Notes: generated by a model from the sequence alone, not told the origin. Positions 50,512 through 59,524 are shown, counted from the stretch's first letter. The stretch is DNA of 64,000 nt from Nonomuraea fuscirosea (GCF_003001935.1 NZ_PVNG01000019.1:62001-126000), one strand, 5' to 3'. Made by a program: numbers and translations.

Positions 50512-52704
50512 GTGCACCCCCGCCGACGTCCCGCCCTGATCGTGGCCTCATTGGCCGCCCTGCTGCTGTCCTTACTCGTCGTGGGCCCGGCCCGCGCGGC
50601 CGATCCGTTCCTGTCGGCGAGACCGGCGACCGCCTCCGCCGCCATGGGCGCGCAGGCCTGCGGCACCGCCGACGCCGCGCTCGGCCGTCCCGCCACCGCC
50701 TCCTCCGTCGAGAACACCGGCCTGCCCGCCTCCGCCGCCGTGGACGGCAACGCGGGAACCCGCTGGTCCAGCGCGTTCGGCGACCCGCAGTGGCTCCAGG
50801 TCGACCTGGGCGCCTCGCACCAGATCTGCCAGGTCGTGCTCCAGTGGGAGGCGGCGTACGCCTCCGCGTTCCGGGTCCAGGTGTCCGGCGACGGCTCCTC
50901 CTGGACCGACGTCTATGCGACCACGACCGGCACGGGTGGCACGCAGACGCTCGACGTGTCCGGAACCGGCCGTTACGTCCGCGTGCACGGCACCGCCCGC
51001 GCCACGCCGTACGGCTACTCGCTGTGGGAGCTCACCGTGCGCACCGGCACCACCGACACACCGGGCGGCGGCGGAGACCTCGGACCCAACGTGCACGTCT
51101 TCGACCCGTCCATGCCGGCGGCGAGCATCCAGTCCACCCTCGACTCGATCTTCACCCAGATGGAGTCGAACCAGTTCGGTCTCCAGCGCCACGCCCTGCT
51201 GTTCAAGCCGGGGAGCTACAACGTCAACGCCAACATCGGCTTCTACACCTCGATCATGGGCCTCGGGCGCAACCCCGACGACGTCACGATCAACGGCCAG
51301 GTACGGGTGGACGCCGGCTGGTTCGGCGGCAACGCCACCCAGAACTTCTGGCGCTCGGCCGAGAACCTGTCCATCACGCCCTCCGGCGGCACCAACCAGT
51401 GGGCGGTCTCGCAGGCGGCGCCGTTCCGGCGGATGCACGTCAGGGGCAACCTCAACCTCGCGCCCTCCGGGTACGGCTGGGCCAGCGGCGGCTACATCGC
51501 CGACAGCAGGATCGACGGGACCGTGCAGCCGTACTCGCAGCAGCAGTGGTTCACCCGTGACAGCACCATCGGCGGCTGGCTCAACGGCGTGTGGAACATG
51601 GTCTTCTCCGGCGTCGCCGGCGCGCCCGCCCAGTCGTTCCCAGAACCGCCGTACACGACGCTCGACACCAGCCCCGTGACCAGGGAGAAGCCCTTCCTGT
51701 ACGTGGACGGCGCGGGCGCCTACCAGGTCTTCGTGCCGGCCCTGCGGCGTAACTCGCGCGGCGCGAACTGGCCCGGCACCGGCTCCTCGATCCCGCTCGG
51801 CCAGTTCTACGTGGCCAAGCCGGCCGACACCGCGGCCACCATCAACGCGGCCCTCGCCGCCGGCCTCAACCTGCTCTTCACGCCCGGCGTCTACCACGTG
51901 AACCAGAGCATCAACGTCACCAGGCCGGGCACCGTCGTGCTCGGGCTCGGCTACGCCACCGTCATCCCCGACAACGGCGTGGTGCCCATGCGGATCGCCG
52001 ACGTGGACGGCGTCAAGGTGGCCGGCCTGCTGTTCGACGCCGGCCCGGTCAACTCGCCCATCCTGATGGAGGTCGGCCCGACCGGCTCCGCCGCCACGCA
52101 CGCCGCCGACCCCATCTCGATCCAGGACGTCTTCTTCCGCGTCGGCGGCGCCCACGCGGGCAAGGCCACGACCAGCCTCGTCGTCAACAGCGACCACACG
52201 ATCATCGACCACATCTGGGCCTGGCGCGGCGACCACGGCACCGGCATCGGCTGGACCGTCAACACCGCCGACACCGGGCTGATCGTCAACGGCGACGACG
52301 TCACCGCGTACGGGCTGTTCGTCGAGCACTACCAGAAGTACCAGGTCATCTGGAACGGGCAGCGCGGCAAGACGATCTTCTTCCAGAACGAGATGCCGTA
52401 CGACCCGCCCAACCAGGCCGCCTGGATGAACGGCTCCACCCGCGGCTACGCCGCCTACAAGGTCGCCGCCTCCGTCACCTCGCACGAGGCGTGGGGGCTG
52501 GGCGCGTACTGCTACTTCAACGTCAACCCCAGCGTCGTGGCCGAGCGCGGCTTCGAGACCCCGGTCAACGCCGGCGTGCGCTTCCACGACCTGCTCACCG
52601 TCTCCCTGGGAGGCAACGGCACCATCGCCCACGTCGTCAACGACACGGGAGGGCCCGCACAGGGCACCGACACCATCCCGGTGAAGATCGTCACATACCC
52701 CTGA
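50512..52704 (+). CDS. Secreted discoidin (F5/8 type C) and beta-helix glycanase-like protein
   Basis: 730 residues from GTG 50512 behind gaggag. Signal peptide ends around residue 30 (VGPARAADPF). Residues 45-180 are an F5/8 type C/CBM32 domain (NTGLPASAAVDGNAGTRWSS, PQWLQVDLGASHQICQVVLQ). The remaining 530 residues are a double right-handed beta-helix (LFKPGSYNVNANIGFYTSIM, NLLFTPGVYHVNQSINVTRP, GVWNMVFSGVAG, RAWNMNGSTRGY-type turns), as in GH55/GH87-type glucanases. It is probably an extracellular glucan-degrading enzyme; the exact CAZy family cannot be fixed by eye. Confidence 0.85.
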   Translation: MHPRRRPALIVASLAALLLSLLVVGPARAADPFLSARPATASAAMGAQACGTADAALGRPATASSVENTGLPASAAVDGNAGTRWSSAFGDPQWLQVDLGASHQICQVVLQWEAAYASAFRVQVSGDGSSWTDVYATTTGTGGTQTLDVSGTGRYVRVHGTARATPYGYSLWELTVRTGTTDTPGGGGDLGPNVHVFDPSMPAASIQSTLDSIFTQMESNQFGLQRHALLFKPGSYNVNANIGFYTSIMGLGRNPDDVTINGQVRVDAGWFGGNATQNFWRSAENLSITPSGGTNQWAVSQAAPFRRMHVRGNLNLAPSGYGWASGGYIADSRIDGTVQPYSQQQWFTRDSTIGGWLNGVWNMVFSGVAGAPAQSFPEPPYTTLDTSPVTREKPFLYVDGAGAYQVFVPALRRNSRGANWPGTGSSIPLGQFYVAKPADTAATINAALAAGLNLLFTPGVYHVNQSINVTRPGTVVLGLGYATVIPDNGVVPMRIADVDGVKVAGLLFDAGPVNSPILMEVGPTGSAATHAADPISIQDVFFRVGGAHAGKATTSLVVNSDHTIIDHIWAWRGDHGTGIGWTVNTADTGLIVNGDDVTAYGLFVEHYQKYQVIWNGQRGKTIFFQNEMPYDPPNQAAWMNGSTRGYAAYKVAASVTSHEAWGLGAYCYFNVNPSVVAERGFETPVNAGVRFHDLLTVSLGGNGTIAHVVNDTGGPAQGTDTIPVKIVTYP

Positions 52705-53857
52705 GCCGCGCGACGCCGGGGCCCAGCCCCTGGACGCCGCCCACACCCAGCAGTTGCAGCGTACGGACGAGCTCGGCGCGCAGCAGGTCAAGCACCCGCG
52801 TGACGCCGGGCTCGCCCCCCGCCATCAGGCCGTAGAGGTAGGCGCGGCCGACGAAGCAGGCCCTGGCGCCCAGCGCGACCGCGGCGGCGACGTCGGCCCC
52901 GCTGCGCACGCCGCCGTCGAGGAACACCTGCGTGCGCTCGCCCACCGCCTGCGCGACCTCGGGCAGCAGCTCCAGCGGCGTGGCGGAGCGGTCGAGCTGA
53001 CGCCCGCCGTGGTTGGACACCACGATCCCGTCGACCCCCACCTCGGCCAGCTCCTTGGCGTCGTCGACCCGCTGCACCCCCTTGACCAGCAGCTTGCCCG
53101 GCCACATCGACCGGATCCACTCCAGGTCGGCGACCGTCACCGAGGGGTCGAACAGCAGGTTCGTCAGGCCCGCGAGATCGTCGGGCGCGCCCTCCGCGGT
53201 GGCGAACCGCAGCGGCTCGCTGGTCAGGAAGTCGAACCACCACGCCGGATGCCGCAGCGTCTCCAGCGCCCCGCTCCAGCGCAGCGAGGGCGGCACCGTC
53301 AGCCCGCGCCGCACGTCACGCAGCCGCGCCCCGGCCACCGGCACGTCCACGGTCACCATCAGCACGTCCATCCCGGCGTCGGCGGCCAGGGCGAGCGTCT
53401 CGGCGTTGCGGCCGCGGTCGCGGACCACGTACAGCTGGAACCAGTTCCAGCCGCCGGGCGCGGCGGCGGCCACGTCACCGGCCGTCGTGGTGCCCATCGT
53501 GGACAGCGTGTACGGGACGCCCGCGCGCTCCGCCGCCCGCGCCACGGCCCGCTCGCCGCCGCGGTGCATCATCCGGGTGAACCCGGTCGGGCCGAGCACG
53601 ACCGGCATCGCGATCCGCCGGCCCAGGATCTCGACCGCGGTGGGCGCCTCGGAGACGTCACGCAGCACCCGCGGGCTGAACTCCACCCGGTCGAACGCCT
53701 CCACCGCCCTGGCCATCGACCGCTCGCCCTCGGCCGCGCCGTCGACGTAGTCGAACACCATGCGCGGCGCCCGCTTCCTGGCCAGCCGGCGCAGATCCGC
53801 CACGTCGGCCGCGGCCTGGACCCGGGCCGCCCTGGACAGGCGCGGCCGGCGGGGCAT
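52691..53857 (-). CDS. FMN-dependent alpha-hydroxyacid oxidase/dehydrogenase
   Basis: 388 residues counted from ATG 53857. The TIM barrel carries MVFDYVDGAAEGE, MPVVLGPTGFTRMMHRGGER, and the catalytic-site region VSNHGGRQLDRSATPLELLP with His and Arg, then VFLDGGVRSGADVAAAVALG and VGRAYLYGLMAGG, all typical of lactate/glycolate/mandelate-type oxidases. The in-frame codons before the ATG read RLPRWRELRGVM, which the family normally has, so the true start may be a CTG at about 53923 or another start upstream. Its 3' end overlaps the beta-helix gene by 14 bases (convergent). Confidence 0.9.
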   Translation of the reverse strand: MPRRPRLSRAARVQAAADVADLRRLARKRAPRMVFDYVDGAAEGERSMARAVEAFDRVEFSPRVLRDVSEAPTAVEILGRRIAMPVVLGPTGFTRMMHRGGERAVARAAERAGVPYTLSTMGTTTAGDVAAAAPGGWNWFQLYVVRDRGRNAETLALAADAGMDVLMVTVDVPVAGARLRDVRRGLTVPPSLRWSGALETLRHPAWWFDFLTSEPLRFATAEGAPDDLAGLTNLLFDPSVTVADLEWIRSMWPGKLLVKGVQRVDDAKELAEVGVDGIVVSNHGGRQLDRSATPLELLPEVAQAVGERTQVFLDGGVRSGADVAAAVALGARACFVGRAYLYGLMAGGEPGVTRVLDLLRAELVRTLQLLGVGGVQGLGPGVARLRGM

Positions 53858-53955
53858 GACACCACGCAGCTCCCGCCAGCGAGGCAGGCGCCGTGGGTCG
53901 TCCGATGCGGTGCCGATGTCCAGGACGTTACCCCGCGACGGCGTACGGTGAGAAG

Positions 53956-54732
53956 ATGATCGACGCCCGAACCTCGCCCGACGGCCTGCCCGACGATCCG
54001 ACCGACGGTGAGACGGCGGTTCGAGACGCGACCGCCAGTGAGACGGCGGTCCGGGACACGGCGGCCGGTGAGACGGCGGCGGGCGGTGACGCGGCGGCGG
54101 GCGCCGACTGGACCGGGTGCGGGCGGTGGGCAGCACTCGCGGGTGAGTCGGCCGCCTCGCTCGCCGTGCGCGCCGAGCTGCTCGCCCGCTGGGCCGAGCC
54201 GCACCGCCGCTACCACACCCGCACCCACCTGGCCGCCGTCCTCGCCGCCGTCGAGCCGCTGGCCGCCGAGGCGCGGGACGTCGCGGCGGTACGGCTGGCG
54301 GCCTGGTTCCACGACGCGGTCTACGACGGCCGGCCCGGCTGGGACGAGGAACGCAGCGCCCAGCTCGCCCAGTCGCGCCTGCCGAGGTGCGGCGTGCCCG
54401 CCGGCCGCGTGGCCGAGACCGCCCGCCTGGTCCGCCTCACGGCCGCGCACGACACCACAGGGCCGGGCGACGGCAACGGGGCCGTCCTGTGCGACGCCGA
54501 CCTCGCCGTGCTCGCCGGACCCGGCTACGCGGACTACGCGCGGGCCGTCCGCGAGGAGTACGCCCACGTCCCCGGCCCGCTGTTCGCCCAGGGCCGCGCC
54601 GAGGTGCTGCGCCGCCTGCTCGCCACCCCCACCCTCTACCGCACACGGAGGGCCCGCGACCTGTGGGAGGAACGCGCCCGCGCCAACATGACCGCCGAAC
54701 TGACCGCCCTCTCCGGACGACAGGACGCCTGA
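53956..54732 (+). CDS. HD-domain metal-dependent phosphohydrolase with N-terminal repeats
   Basis: 258 residues from ATG 53956. Residues 18-47 are three 10-residue repeats ETAVRDATAS/ETAVRDTAAG/ETAAGGDAAA. The HD domain follows: HRRYHTRTHLAAVLAAV with the first His, AAWFHDAVYDG (the HD pair) and CDADLAVL with the final Asp, as in the COG4339-type predicted phosphohydrolases. Substrate may be a nucleotide; unknown. It overlaps the promoter of the oxidase gene on the other strand. Confidence 0.87.
   Translation: MIDARTSPDGLPDDPTDGETAVRDATASETAVRDTAAGETAAGGDAAAGADWTGCGRWAALAGESAASLAVRAELLARWAEPHRRYHTRTHLAAVLAAVEPLAAEARDVAAVRLAAWFHDAVYDGRPGWDEERSAQLAQSRLPRCGVPAGRVAETARLVRLTAAHDTTGPGDGNGAVLCDADLAVLAGPGYADYARAVREEYAHVPGPLFAQGRAEVLRRLLATPTLYRTRRARDLWEERARANMTAELTALSGRQDA
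54008..54097 (+). repeat. Three 30-bp in-frame repeats
   Basis: gtgagacggcggttcgagac... repeated at 54008, 54038 and 54068 with decay in the third. It encodes the Glu-Thr-Ala-Val-Arg-Asp repeats in the HD protein. Because the unit is 30 bp, copy-number change keeps the frame. Confidence 0.8.
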
Positions 54733-54806
54733 CCGGGCGGGGCGGGGGAGGGCGCGTCCGGTGCCGCCATGACCGGAAGGTGCGGGACGTGGCGGCCTGC
54801 GCTGTC

Positions 54807-55088
54807 CTAAGCGGGAGGAGCGGGGCGGTGCTTCTTGCGGCGGCGCAGGCCGGCCGCGATCAGCCGGCGCAGCAGCTCCCGCGAGCTGACCGCCTCGGCC
54901 CCCAGCGCGACCGCCCGCGCGTGCACGGTCTCGGGGACGTCGTAGTGGTCCCGGTCGAACGCGCGCACCGGCACCCCCAGCCGCGCCGCGAAGTCGTGCA
55001 GCTCATCCAGCGAGCGGTCGCTGACGAGGTGCGACCACATCAGGCCGCGCGGCCCCGGCCAGTCGGGCGGATCGATCAGAACAGTCAC
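54807..55088 (-). CDS. DUF4031-domain protein
   Basis: 93 residues from GTG 55088. MTVLIDPPDWPGPRGLMWSH, LVSDRSLDELHDFAARLGVP, and FDRDHYDVPETVHARAVALG are the full DUF4031 pattern (W..HxxSD...LHxFA..LG). A small enzyme-like fold of unknown role, common in actinomycetes. It overlaps the HAD gene by 4 bases, so both are co-translated. The end RRRKKHRPAPPA is basic. Confidence 0.9.
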   Translation of the reverse strand: MTVLIDPPDWPGPRGLMWSHLVSDRSLDELHDFAARLGVPVRAFDRDHYDVPETVHARAVALGAEAVSSRELLRRLIAAGLRRRKKHRPAPPA

Positions 55089-55837
55089 GACGTCAAGGGT
55101 AGAACCCTCCCACTGACCCCGAGCTCCCCCAGATCGGGCACCACGACATGGGCTCCGGCGCCGTCGCCGCCGGTCGTCACCGCGTTGGTCGTCACTGAGG
55201 CCACCAGCCCGAAGCCGCCCTTCCTGCCCGCCTCGATCCCCGGCAGCGCGGACACCACCACCGCCACCTTGGCCGGGGGCAGGTCGAGGCGGCGCGCGGC
55301 CTCCAGGTAGCGGGCGGGGTCGGGCGGCCCCGGCAGGTTCATCAGGGCCGCGTCGTTGCCGTCCACCATGAGGTCGAACAGGTGCGTGAGACCCGCCGAG
55401 CCGACCAGCTTGCGCGCGTGCAGGCTGGCCGAGACCGCCGCCGTACGGGCGCCGCGCCGGCGCAGCTCGTGCAGCAGCGCCACCGTGGCGGGGAACGCGG
55501 CGACCCCGTACTTGTCCACCTGCTCCATGAACAGGCGGTCCTTGGCCAGGCCGAGCCCGTGGACGGTCGGCGCGCCCGGCTCGTCGTCAGGCGCCCCCTC
55601 GGGCAGCTCGATGCCGCGCGCGGCCAGGAAGGTGCGGATGCCGTCGAGCCGCGGGCGCCCGTCCACATGGCGCAGGTAGTCGTCGCGGATGTCGAACGGC
55701 GTCGAGCGGCCGCGCAGGAAGGCGTCGAAGACGTGTTTCCAGGCGGCCGCGTGTCCCCGAGCGGTGTCGGTGACCACGCCGTCGGTGTCGAACACGACGG
55801 CGCTGATCACGGTCAGGTCGATGACGGGCTCGTTCAC
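55085..55837 (-). CDS. HAD-superfamily hydrolase-like protein (beta-phosphoglucomutase type) with changed catalytic residues
   Basis: 250 residues. Motif I is intact: AVVFDTDGVVTDTARGHAAA (DxD nucleophile) and motif II TAAVSASLHARK has the Ser. In motif III the usual Lys-Pro-x-Pro is GPPDPARYLEAARRL (Lys replaced), and in motif IV the usual ED-x-x-x-G is SALPGIEAGRKGGFG, so the acidic pair that binds Mg2+ is missing. This suggests lost or altered catalysis. Downstream coupling to DUF4031. Family normally acts on sugar phosphates. Confidence 0.8.
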   Translation of the reverse strand: MNEPVIDLTVISAVVFDTDGVVTDTARGHAAAWKHVFDAFLRGRSTPFDIRDDYLRHVDGRPRLDGIRTFLAARGIELPEGAPDDEPGAPTVHGLGLAKDRLFMEQVDKYGVAAFPATVALLHELRRRGARTAAVSASLHARKLVGSAGLTHLFDLMVDGNDAALMNLPGPPDPARYLEAARRLDLPPAKVAVVVSALPGIEAGRKGGFGLVASVTTNAVTTGGDGAGAHVVVPDLGELGVSGRVLPLTS

Positions 55838-55855
55838 ACAGCGAACGTAACCGCT

Positions 55856-57040
55856 CTACCAGGAGACGGGTAGCTCTTTGACGCCGTAGACGATGGCGAG
55901 TTCCCTGAACGGCACCTCACCGGCGACGCGCAGCCCGGGGAAGCGGCGCAGCAGCGCCGGGAAGGCGATGCGCATCTCCATCTGCGCCAGCGGCGCGCCG
56001 ATGCAGCGGTGGATGCCGTGGCCGAACGCCAAATGCGAGCCGGCCGTCTCACGGCCTGGCCTGACCTCGTTCATGTCGTCGCCGAGGAAGGGGTCGCGGT
56101 TGGCGCCGGTCAGCGAGCACAGCACCATCTCGCCCTTCTTGATCGGCACCCCGTGCAGCTCCAGGTCGTCGCGGGCGAAGCGCGGGAAGGCGACCTGCAC
56201 GACCGTCATGTACCGCAGCAGCTCCTCGACCACGTCCACGACGTAGCCGTCCACCTCGCGCACCTTGGCCGCCTGCTCGGGGTTGCGCAGCAGCCACAGG
56301 GTGCCGAGCGCGAGCATGCTGGTGCTGGTGTCGTGGCCGCCGGTCAGCAGCCCGTCGGCCATGCTGGCCAGCGTGCGGTCGTCGAGCTCGTCGCCGTGCT
56401 CGCGCAGCAGCTGCCCGAGCAGCCCGTCGCCCGGATCCAGCCGCTCCCTGGCCACCAGGTCCGTCAGGTACGTCATCGCGTCGTTGATCGCCTGCAGCGA
56501 CGCCTCGGGCCCGGCGGTGAAGTCGAAGCGGTCCTTGCTGATCTTCACGAACCCGGCCCGCTCGTCGTACGGGACGCCGAGCAGCTCGCACACCACGAGC
56601 GAGGGGATCGGCAGCGCGAACTCCTCGACCAGGTCCACCGGCATCCCCTCGGCGGCGCCCTTGGCCTCGATGCGGTCGAGGTACTCCTCGACCATGGCCT
56701 CGATCCGCGGCTCCAGCCTGCGCAGCCGGTGCATGGTGAACTCGGGCGTCAGGTACTTGCGCAGCCGCGTGTGCTCGGGCGGGTCGCGGAAGCCGAGCCC
56801 GCCCGGGTCCTCCTGGTTCGAGCCGAGCCCGATGACGCCGGCGAAGTCGTTGCTGAAGCGCTCATGGTCGCCGAGCACCCCGCGTACGTCCTCCCAGCGG
56901 GTGACGAGGTAGACGGTCTGGCCGCCCGGGATCTCCATCGGGAAGACCGGCTGCTCCGCCCGGATACGCGCGAGCTCGCCCACGGGGTCGAACCCCTCAC
57001 GCATGAACTGGACGAGCGGGAACTCTTCTGTTGCTGACAT
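55856..57040 (-). CDS. Cytochrome P450
   Basis: 394 residues. ExxR helix K is EELLR, the I-helix carries GGHDTSTS (usual AGxET, here Gly/Asp), and the haem loop is LAFGHGIHRCIGAPLAQMEM with the Cys ligand. The lower substrate-access region and meander are normal (VRPGRETAGSHLAFGHG). Class I bacterial P450 needing ferredoxin and reductase, none of which is adjacent. Substrate cannot be told. Two TGGGATA repeats and GGGATAAATCCC are found just upstream and may be its operator. Confidence 0.93.
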   Translation of the reverse strand: MSATEEFPLVQFMREGFDPVGELARIRAEQPVFPMEIPGGQTVYLVTRWEDVRGVLGDHERFSNDFAGVIGLGSNQEDPGGLGFRDPPEHTRLRKYLTPEFTMHRLRRLEPRIEAMVEEYLDRIEAKGAAEGMPVDLVEEFALPIPSLVVCELLGVPYDERAGFVKISKDRFDFTAGPEASLQAINDAMTYLTDLVARERLDPGDGLLGQLLREHGDELDDRTLASMADGLLTGGHDTSTSMLALGTLWLLRNPEQAAKVREVDGYVVDVVEELLRYMTVVQVAFPRFARDDLELHGVPIKKGEMVLCSLTGANRDPFLGDDMNEVRPGRETAGSHLAFGHGIHRCIGAPLAQMEMRIAFPALLRRFPGLRVAGEVPFRELAIVYGVKELPVSW

Positions 57041-57055
57041 CGATATCCGTCCTGC

Positions 57056-57088
57056 TGGGATACATCACACCATGTTGGGATAAATCCC
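57056..57088. promoter_or_regulatory. Repeats upstream of the P450 gene
   Basis: TGGGATA occurs at 57056-57062 and 57076-57082, 20 bases apart. The second copy is part of the inverted repeat GGGAT-AA-ATCCC (57077-57088). They lie 16-48 bases before the P450 start and could bind a dimeric regulator. Confidence 0.45.
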
Positions 57089-57471
57089 TGCATAGATGGT
57101 CCCATCTGGAAGGCCGTACGGTGCCCTCCGAAAGGACGATTTCCATCTCACCCAGGCCCCTTGTGCTCCCCGGCCTCGGCCGGACCCCGGGAGGAGTTCG
57201 CCGCGGTCACGGGCCCGCACGGGCGGCTCTGGCGGACGGGGCCGTTCACGACCCTCCTCCCCTTCCCATTGTGCGCCCGCCCCCCGGATCCCGGCCACCC
57301 CGGATCCCCGTGCGGGGGCGCGAGTGATGACACGCTCCGTCAAGAACCCTGAACTGCAGTGAAACCTGGGCAAAGTGGTGCAGCCGATGCCGTTTGGCGT
57401 ACAAGATGGCGACATTCTGCGATGATCTCGTCGCATAGAGCCGGAGTTTGAGCCATCACGGATAGTGACTG
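57089..57471. other. Intergenic region without a recognised gene
   Basis: About 380 bases between the divergent P450 and DUF2637 genes. No RNA gene or coding pattern found. The last 60 bases (about 57410-57471, gcgatgatctcgtcgcatagagccggag) are AT-richer than the surroundings and likely hold the promoter of the DUF2637 gene. Confidence 0.5.
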
Positions 57472-58713
57472 ATGCCGACATTTGAGGAAATAACAGCCTT
57501 CGTAACCGAGAAGCCGCTCGCCACCGCCGTCATCGCGCTGCTGAGCCTCGCCGGGCTGGTCCTGGCCTTCCTGGTGCTCAGGATCGCCTGGCGCGCCCTG
57601 TCCTGGTTGTTCACCAGGTACATCGCCCCCCGCCCCATCGAGGACGTGCTGACCGTCGTCGCCGCCTCCATCGCCACGGGTGTGTCCGCGCAGGGCATGT
57701 GGCGCTTCTCCGGGGACGTGCTGGGCCTCGACGGGCCGCTGCGGTTACTGCTGTTCGCGTTCATCGAGGTCGCGATCATCACCTCCGCCGTACGCGCGCG
57801 CCGCAACATGCGCGAGAACTTCTCGGCCGGCATCGACGGCATCGCCGTGTGGGCCCTGACCTGCCTGACCGCCGTGCTGTCCAGCATGGACGCGCGCAGC
57901 CTGCCCGAGGCGGTGTTCCGCCTGGCCGCCCCGCTGGTGGCCGCCTGGCTGTGGGAGCGCGGCATGGCCATCGAACGCCACCGCATCCGCGGCACCGGCC
58001 GGATCAACTGGCGGCTGACGCCCGAGCGGCTGATGGTCAGGATGGGCCTGGCCGAGGTCAGCGACCGTACCGCCAGCGAGGTCGACGCCCACCGCCGGCT
58101 GACCAGGGTCGCGCTGGCCGCCAAGAAGGCCAAGGCGCTGCGCGAGGGCGGCGCACCCGAGCGCAAGATGCGCGCCGCGCTGGCCAAGCTCGACAAGGCG
58201 ATGGACCAGGCCGTCGAGCACACCGGCCTGGCCGTGGACGCCTCGCGCCAGGAGGCGCTGCTGGCCCAGATCGCCGCCCTTTACAACACCTCCGCGCTCA
58301 TCGACGCCGACCCGCGCGTGCCCTGGGAGCCCACGGCCGACCACCACCCCGTCCCCGCCCGCCCGGCGCTGCCGCCCGCGCTGGCCGAGCTCGTCTCCGA
58401 CGAGGACGAGGACATCGAGGTGTTCGACACCACCCCGCAGGTCCTCAGCACGGCCGAGCGGGCCGCGCGCATGCGCTCCGCCCGCGAGTACTGGGACCGG
58501 CAGATCGCCAAGGGCATCGTGCCGCGCACGGTGGACATCGCCCAGGAGATCGGCATCTCGCTGGTCACAGCACGCGAGTATCGTGCTCTGTGGAAGCTGG
58601 AGCCGCACGCCCACGCCCTCATCGAGGCGCTGTACCAGCAGCACGGCATCGTCGACACCGGCGCGTTCCCGGCCATCGACGACCAGGGGCGGGTGCTGTC
58701 CGGCAAGTCCTGA
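57472..58713 (+). CDS. DUF2637-domain membrane protein with C-terminal HTH-like region
   Basis: 413 residues. Four membrane helices (ATAVIALLSLAGLVLAFLVL, TVVAASIATGVSAQGMWRFS, LRLLLFAFIEVAIITSAVRA, GIAVWALTCLTAVLSSMDAR) form the DUF2637 region (about 20-165), related to SpdB-type transfer proteins of actinomycete plasmids. Residues 190-270 are a charged coiled coil. The last 80 residues (VPRTVDIAQEIGISLVTARE, YRALWKLE) form a helix-turn-helix-like segment, as in the plasmid regulators of that group. Next gene follows after 22 bases. Could be a remnant or domesticated relative of transfer genes. Confidence 0.85.
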   Translation: MPTFEEITAFVTEKPLATAVIALLSLAGLVLAFLVLRIAWRALSWLFTRYIAPRPIEDVLTVVAASIATGVSAQGMWRFSGDVLGLDGPLRLLLFAFIEVAIITSAVRARRNMRENFSAGIDGIAVWALTCLTAVLSSMDARSLPEAVFRLAAPLVAAWLWERGMAIERHRIRGTGRINWRLTPERLMVRMGLAEVSDRTASEVDAHRRLTRVALAAKKAKALREGGAPERKMRAALAKLDKAMDQAVEHTGLAVDASRQEALLAQIAALYNTSALIDADPRVPWEPTADHHPVPARPALPPALAELVSDEDEDIEVFDTTPQVLSTAERAARMRSAREYWDRQIAKGIVPRTVDIAQEIGISLVTAREYRALWKLEPHAHALIEALYQQHGIVDTGAFPAIDDQGRVLSGKS

Positions 58714-58735
58714 GCGAGTCGGCGGGGGGTCACGG

Positions 58736-59428
58736 TTGCGCGAGCGCACGCTCGAACGGGTCAGGAAACTGCTGGCCAAGGCCGAACGCACCGACAACGA
58801 GCACGAGCGGGCCACGTTCATGGCCGCGGCGTCGGCGCTCATGGCCAAGCACGGCATCGACGCGCTGCCCCCCGCGGGCACCCGCCAGACCCCCGGCGAC
58901 CGCGTCGTCACCCTGCCCGCCCCCTGGGCCAGGGAGAAGGCCCGCCTCGTCAGCCTGGTCGCCCAGGCCGTGCGGTGCCGGCCGCTGCTGATCGGGCGCG
59001 GCGAGGGCGGGCAGCGGGTGCACGTGTTCGGCTTCGCGGCCGACCTGGACCGGGCCGACCTGCTGGCCACCTCCCTGCTGCTGCAGATGGCCTCGGGCCT
59101 GGCCCGGGTGGAGCCGCCGAGCGACGTCCGCGCCGTGCGGGCCTACCGCAGGTCGTGGCTGCTCGGCTTCACCGACGAGGTGTACCGGCTGCTGTGCGCG
59201 GCCGAGTCACGCGCCGAGGACGAGTCGGCGGGCACGGGGACCGCGCTCGTCCTGGCCGACCGCAGGGCCGAGGTCGAGCGGGCGGTCGCCGCGCACTATC
59301 CCGACATCCGCAGGAGCGTGCCGAGGACCAGCGGCACCGGCTACCGCGACGGGGTCGCCGCAGGCCGCAGGGCCGACCTCGGGCGTACCGGGATGAGCAC
59401 CGCCACGGCCCGCGAACTCGAAGGGTAA
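58736..59428 (+). CDS. DUF2786-domain protein
   Basis: 230 residues from TTG 58736, preceded by ggcggggggt. LERVRKLLAKAERTDNEHER, ATFMAAASALMAKHGIDALP is the DUF2786 domain (about residues 5-45), which is also found next to integrative elements and phage genes. The rest (EKARLVSLVAQAVRCRPLLI, VFGFAADLDRADLLATSLLL, GYRDGVAAGRRADLG) is the companion domain of unknown role. It is paired with DUF2637 by short spacing, probably one operon. Confidence 0.85.
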   Translation: MRERTLERVRKLLAKAERTDNEHERATFMAAASALMAKHGIDALPPAGTRQTPGDRVVTLPAPWAREKARLVSLVAQAVRCRPLLIGRGEGGQRVHVFGFAADLDRADLLATSLLLQMASGLARVEPPSDVRAVRAYRRSWLLGFTDEVYRLLCAAESRAEDESAGTGTALVLADRRAEVERAVAAHYPDIRRSVPRTSGTGYRDGVAAGRRADLGRTGMSTATARELEG

Positions 59429-59524
59429 GCCCTTTCCGGACAGCCGTTTGACGGACCGGGAAACGGGCATATCAGCGCCCACGGAACGTAGTCCTGCTCG
59501 ATGCGAGACAGATGAGCGAGACAG

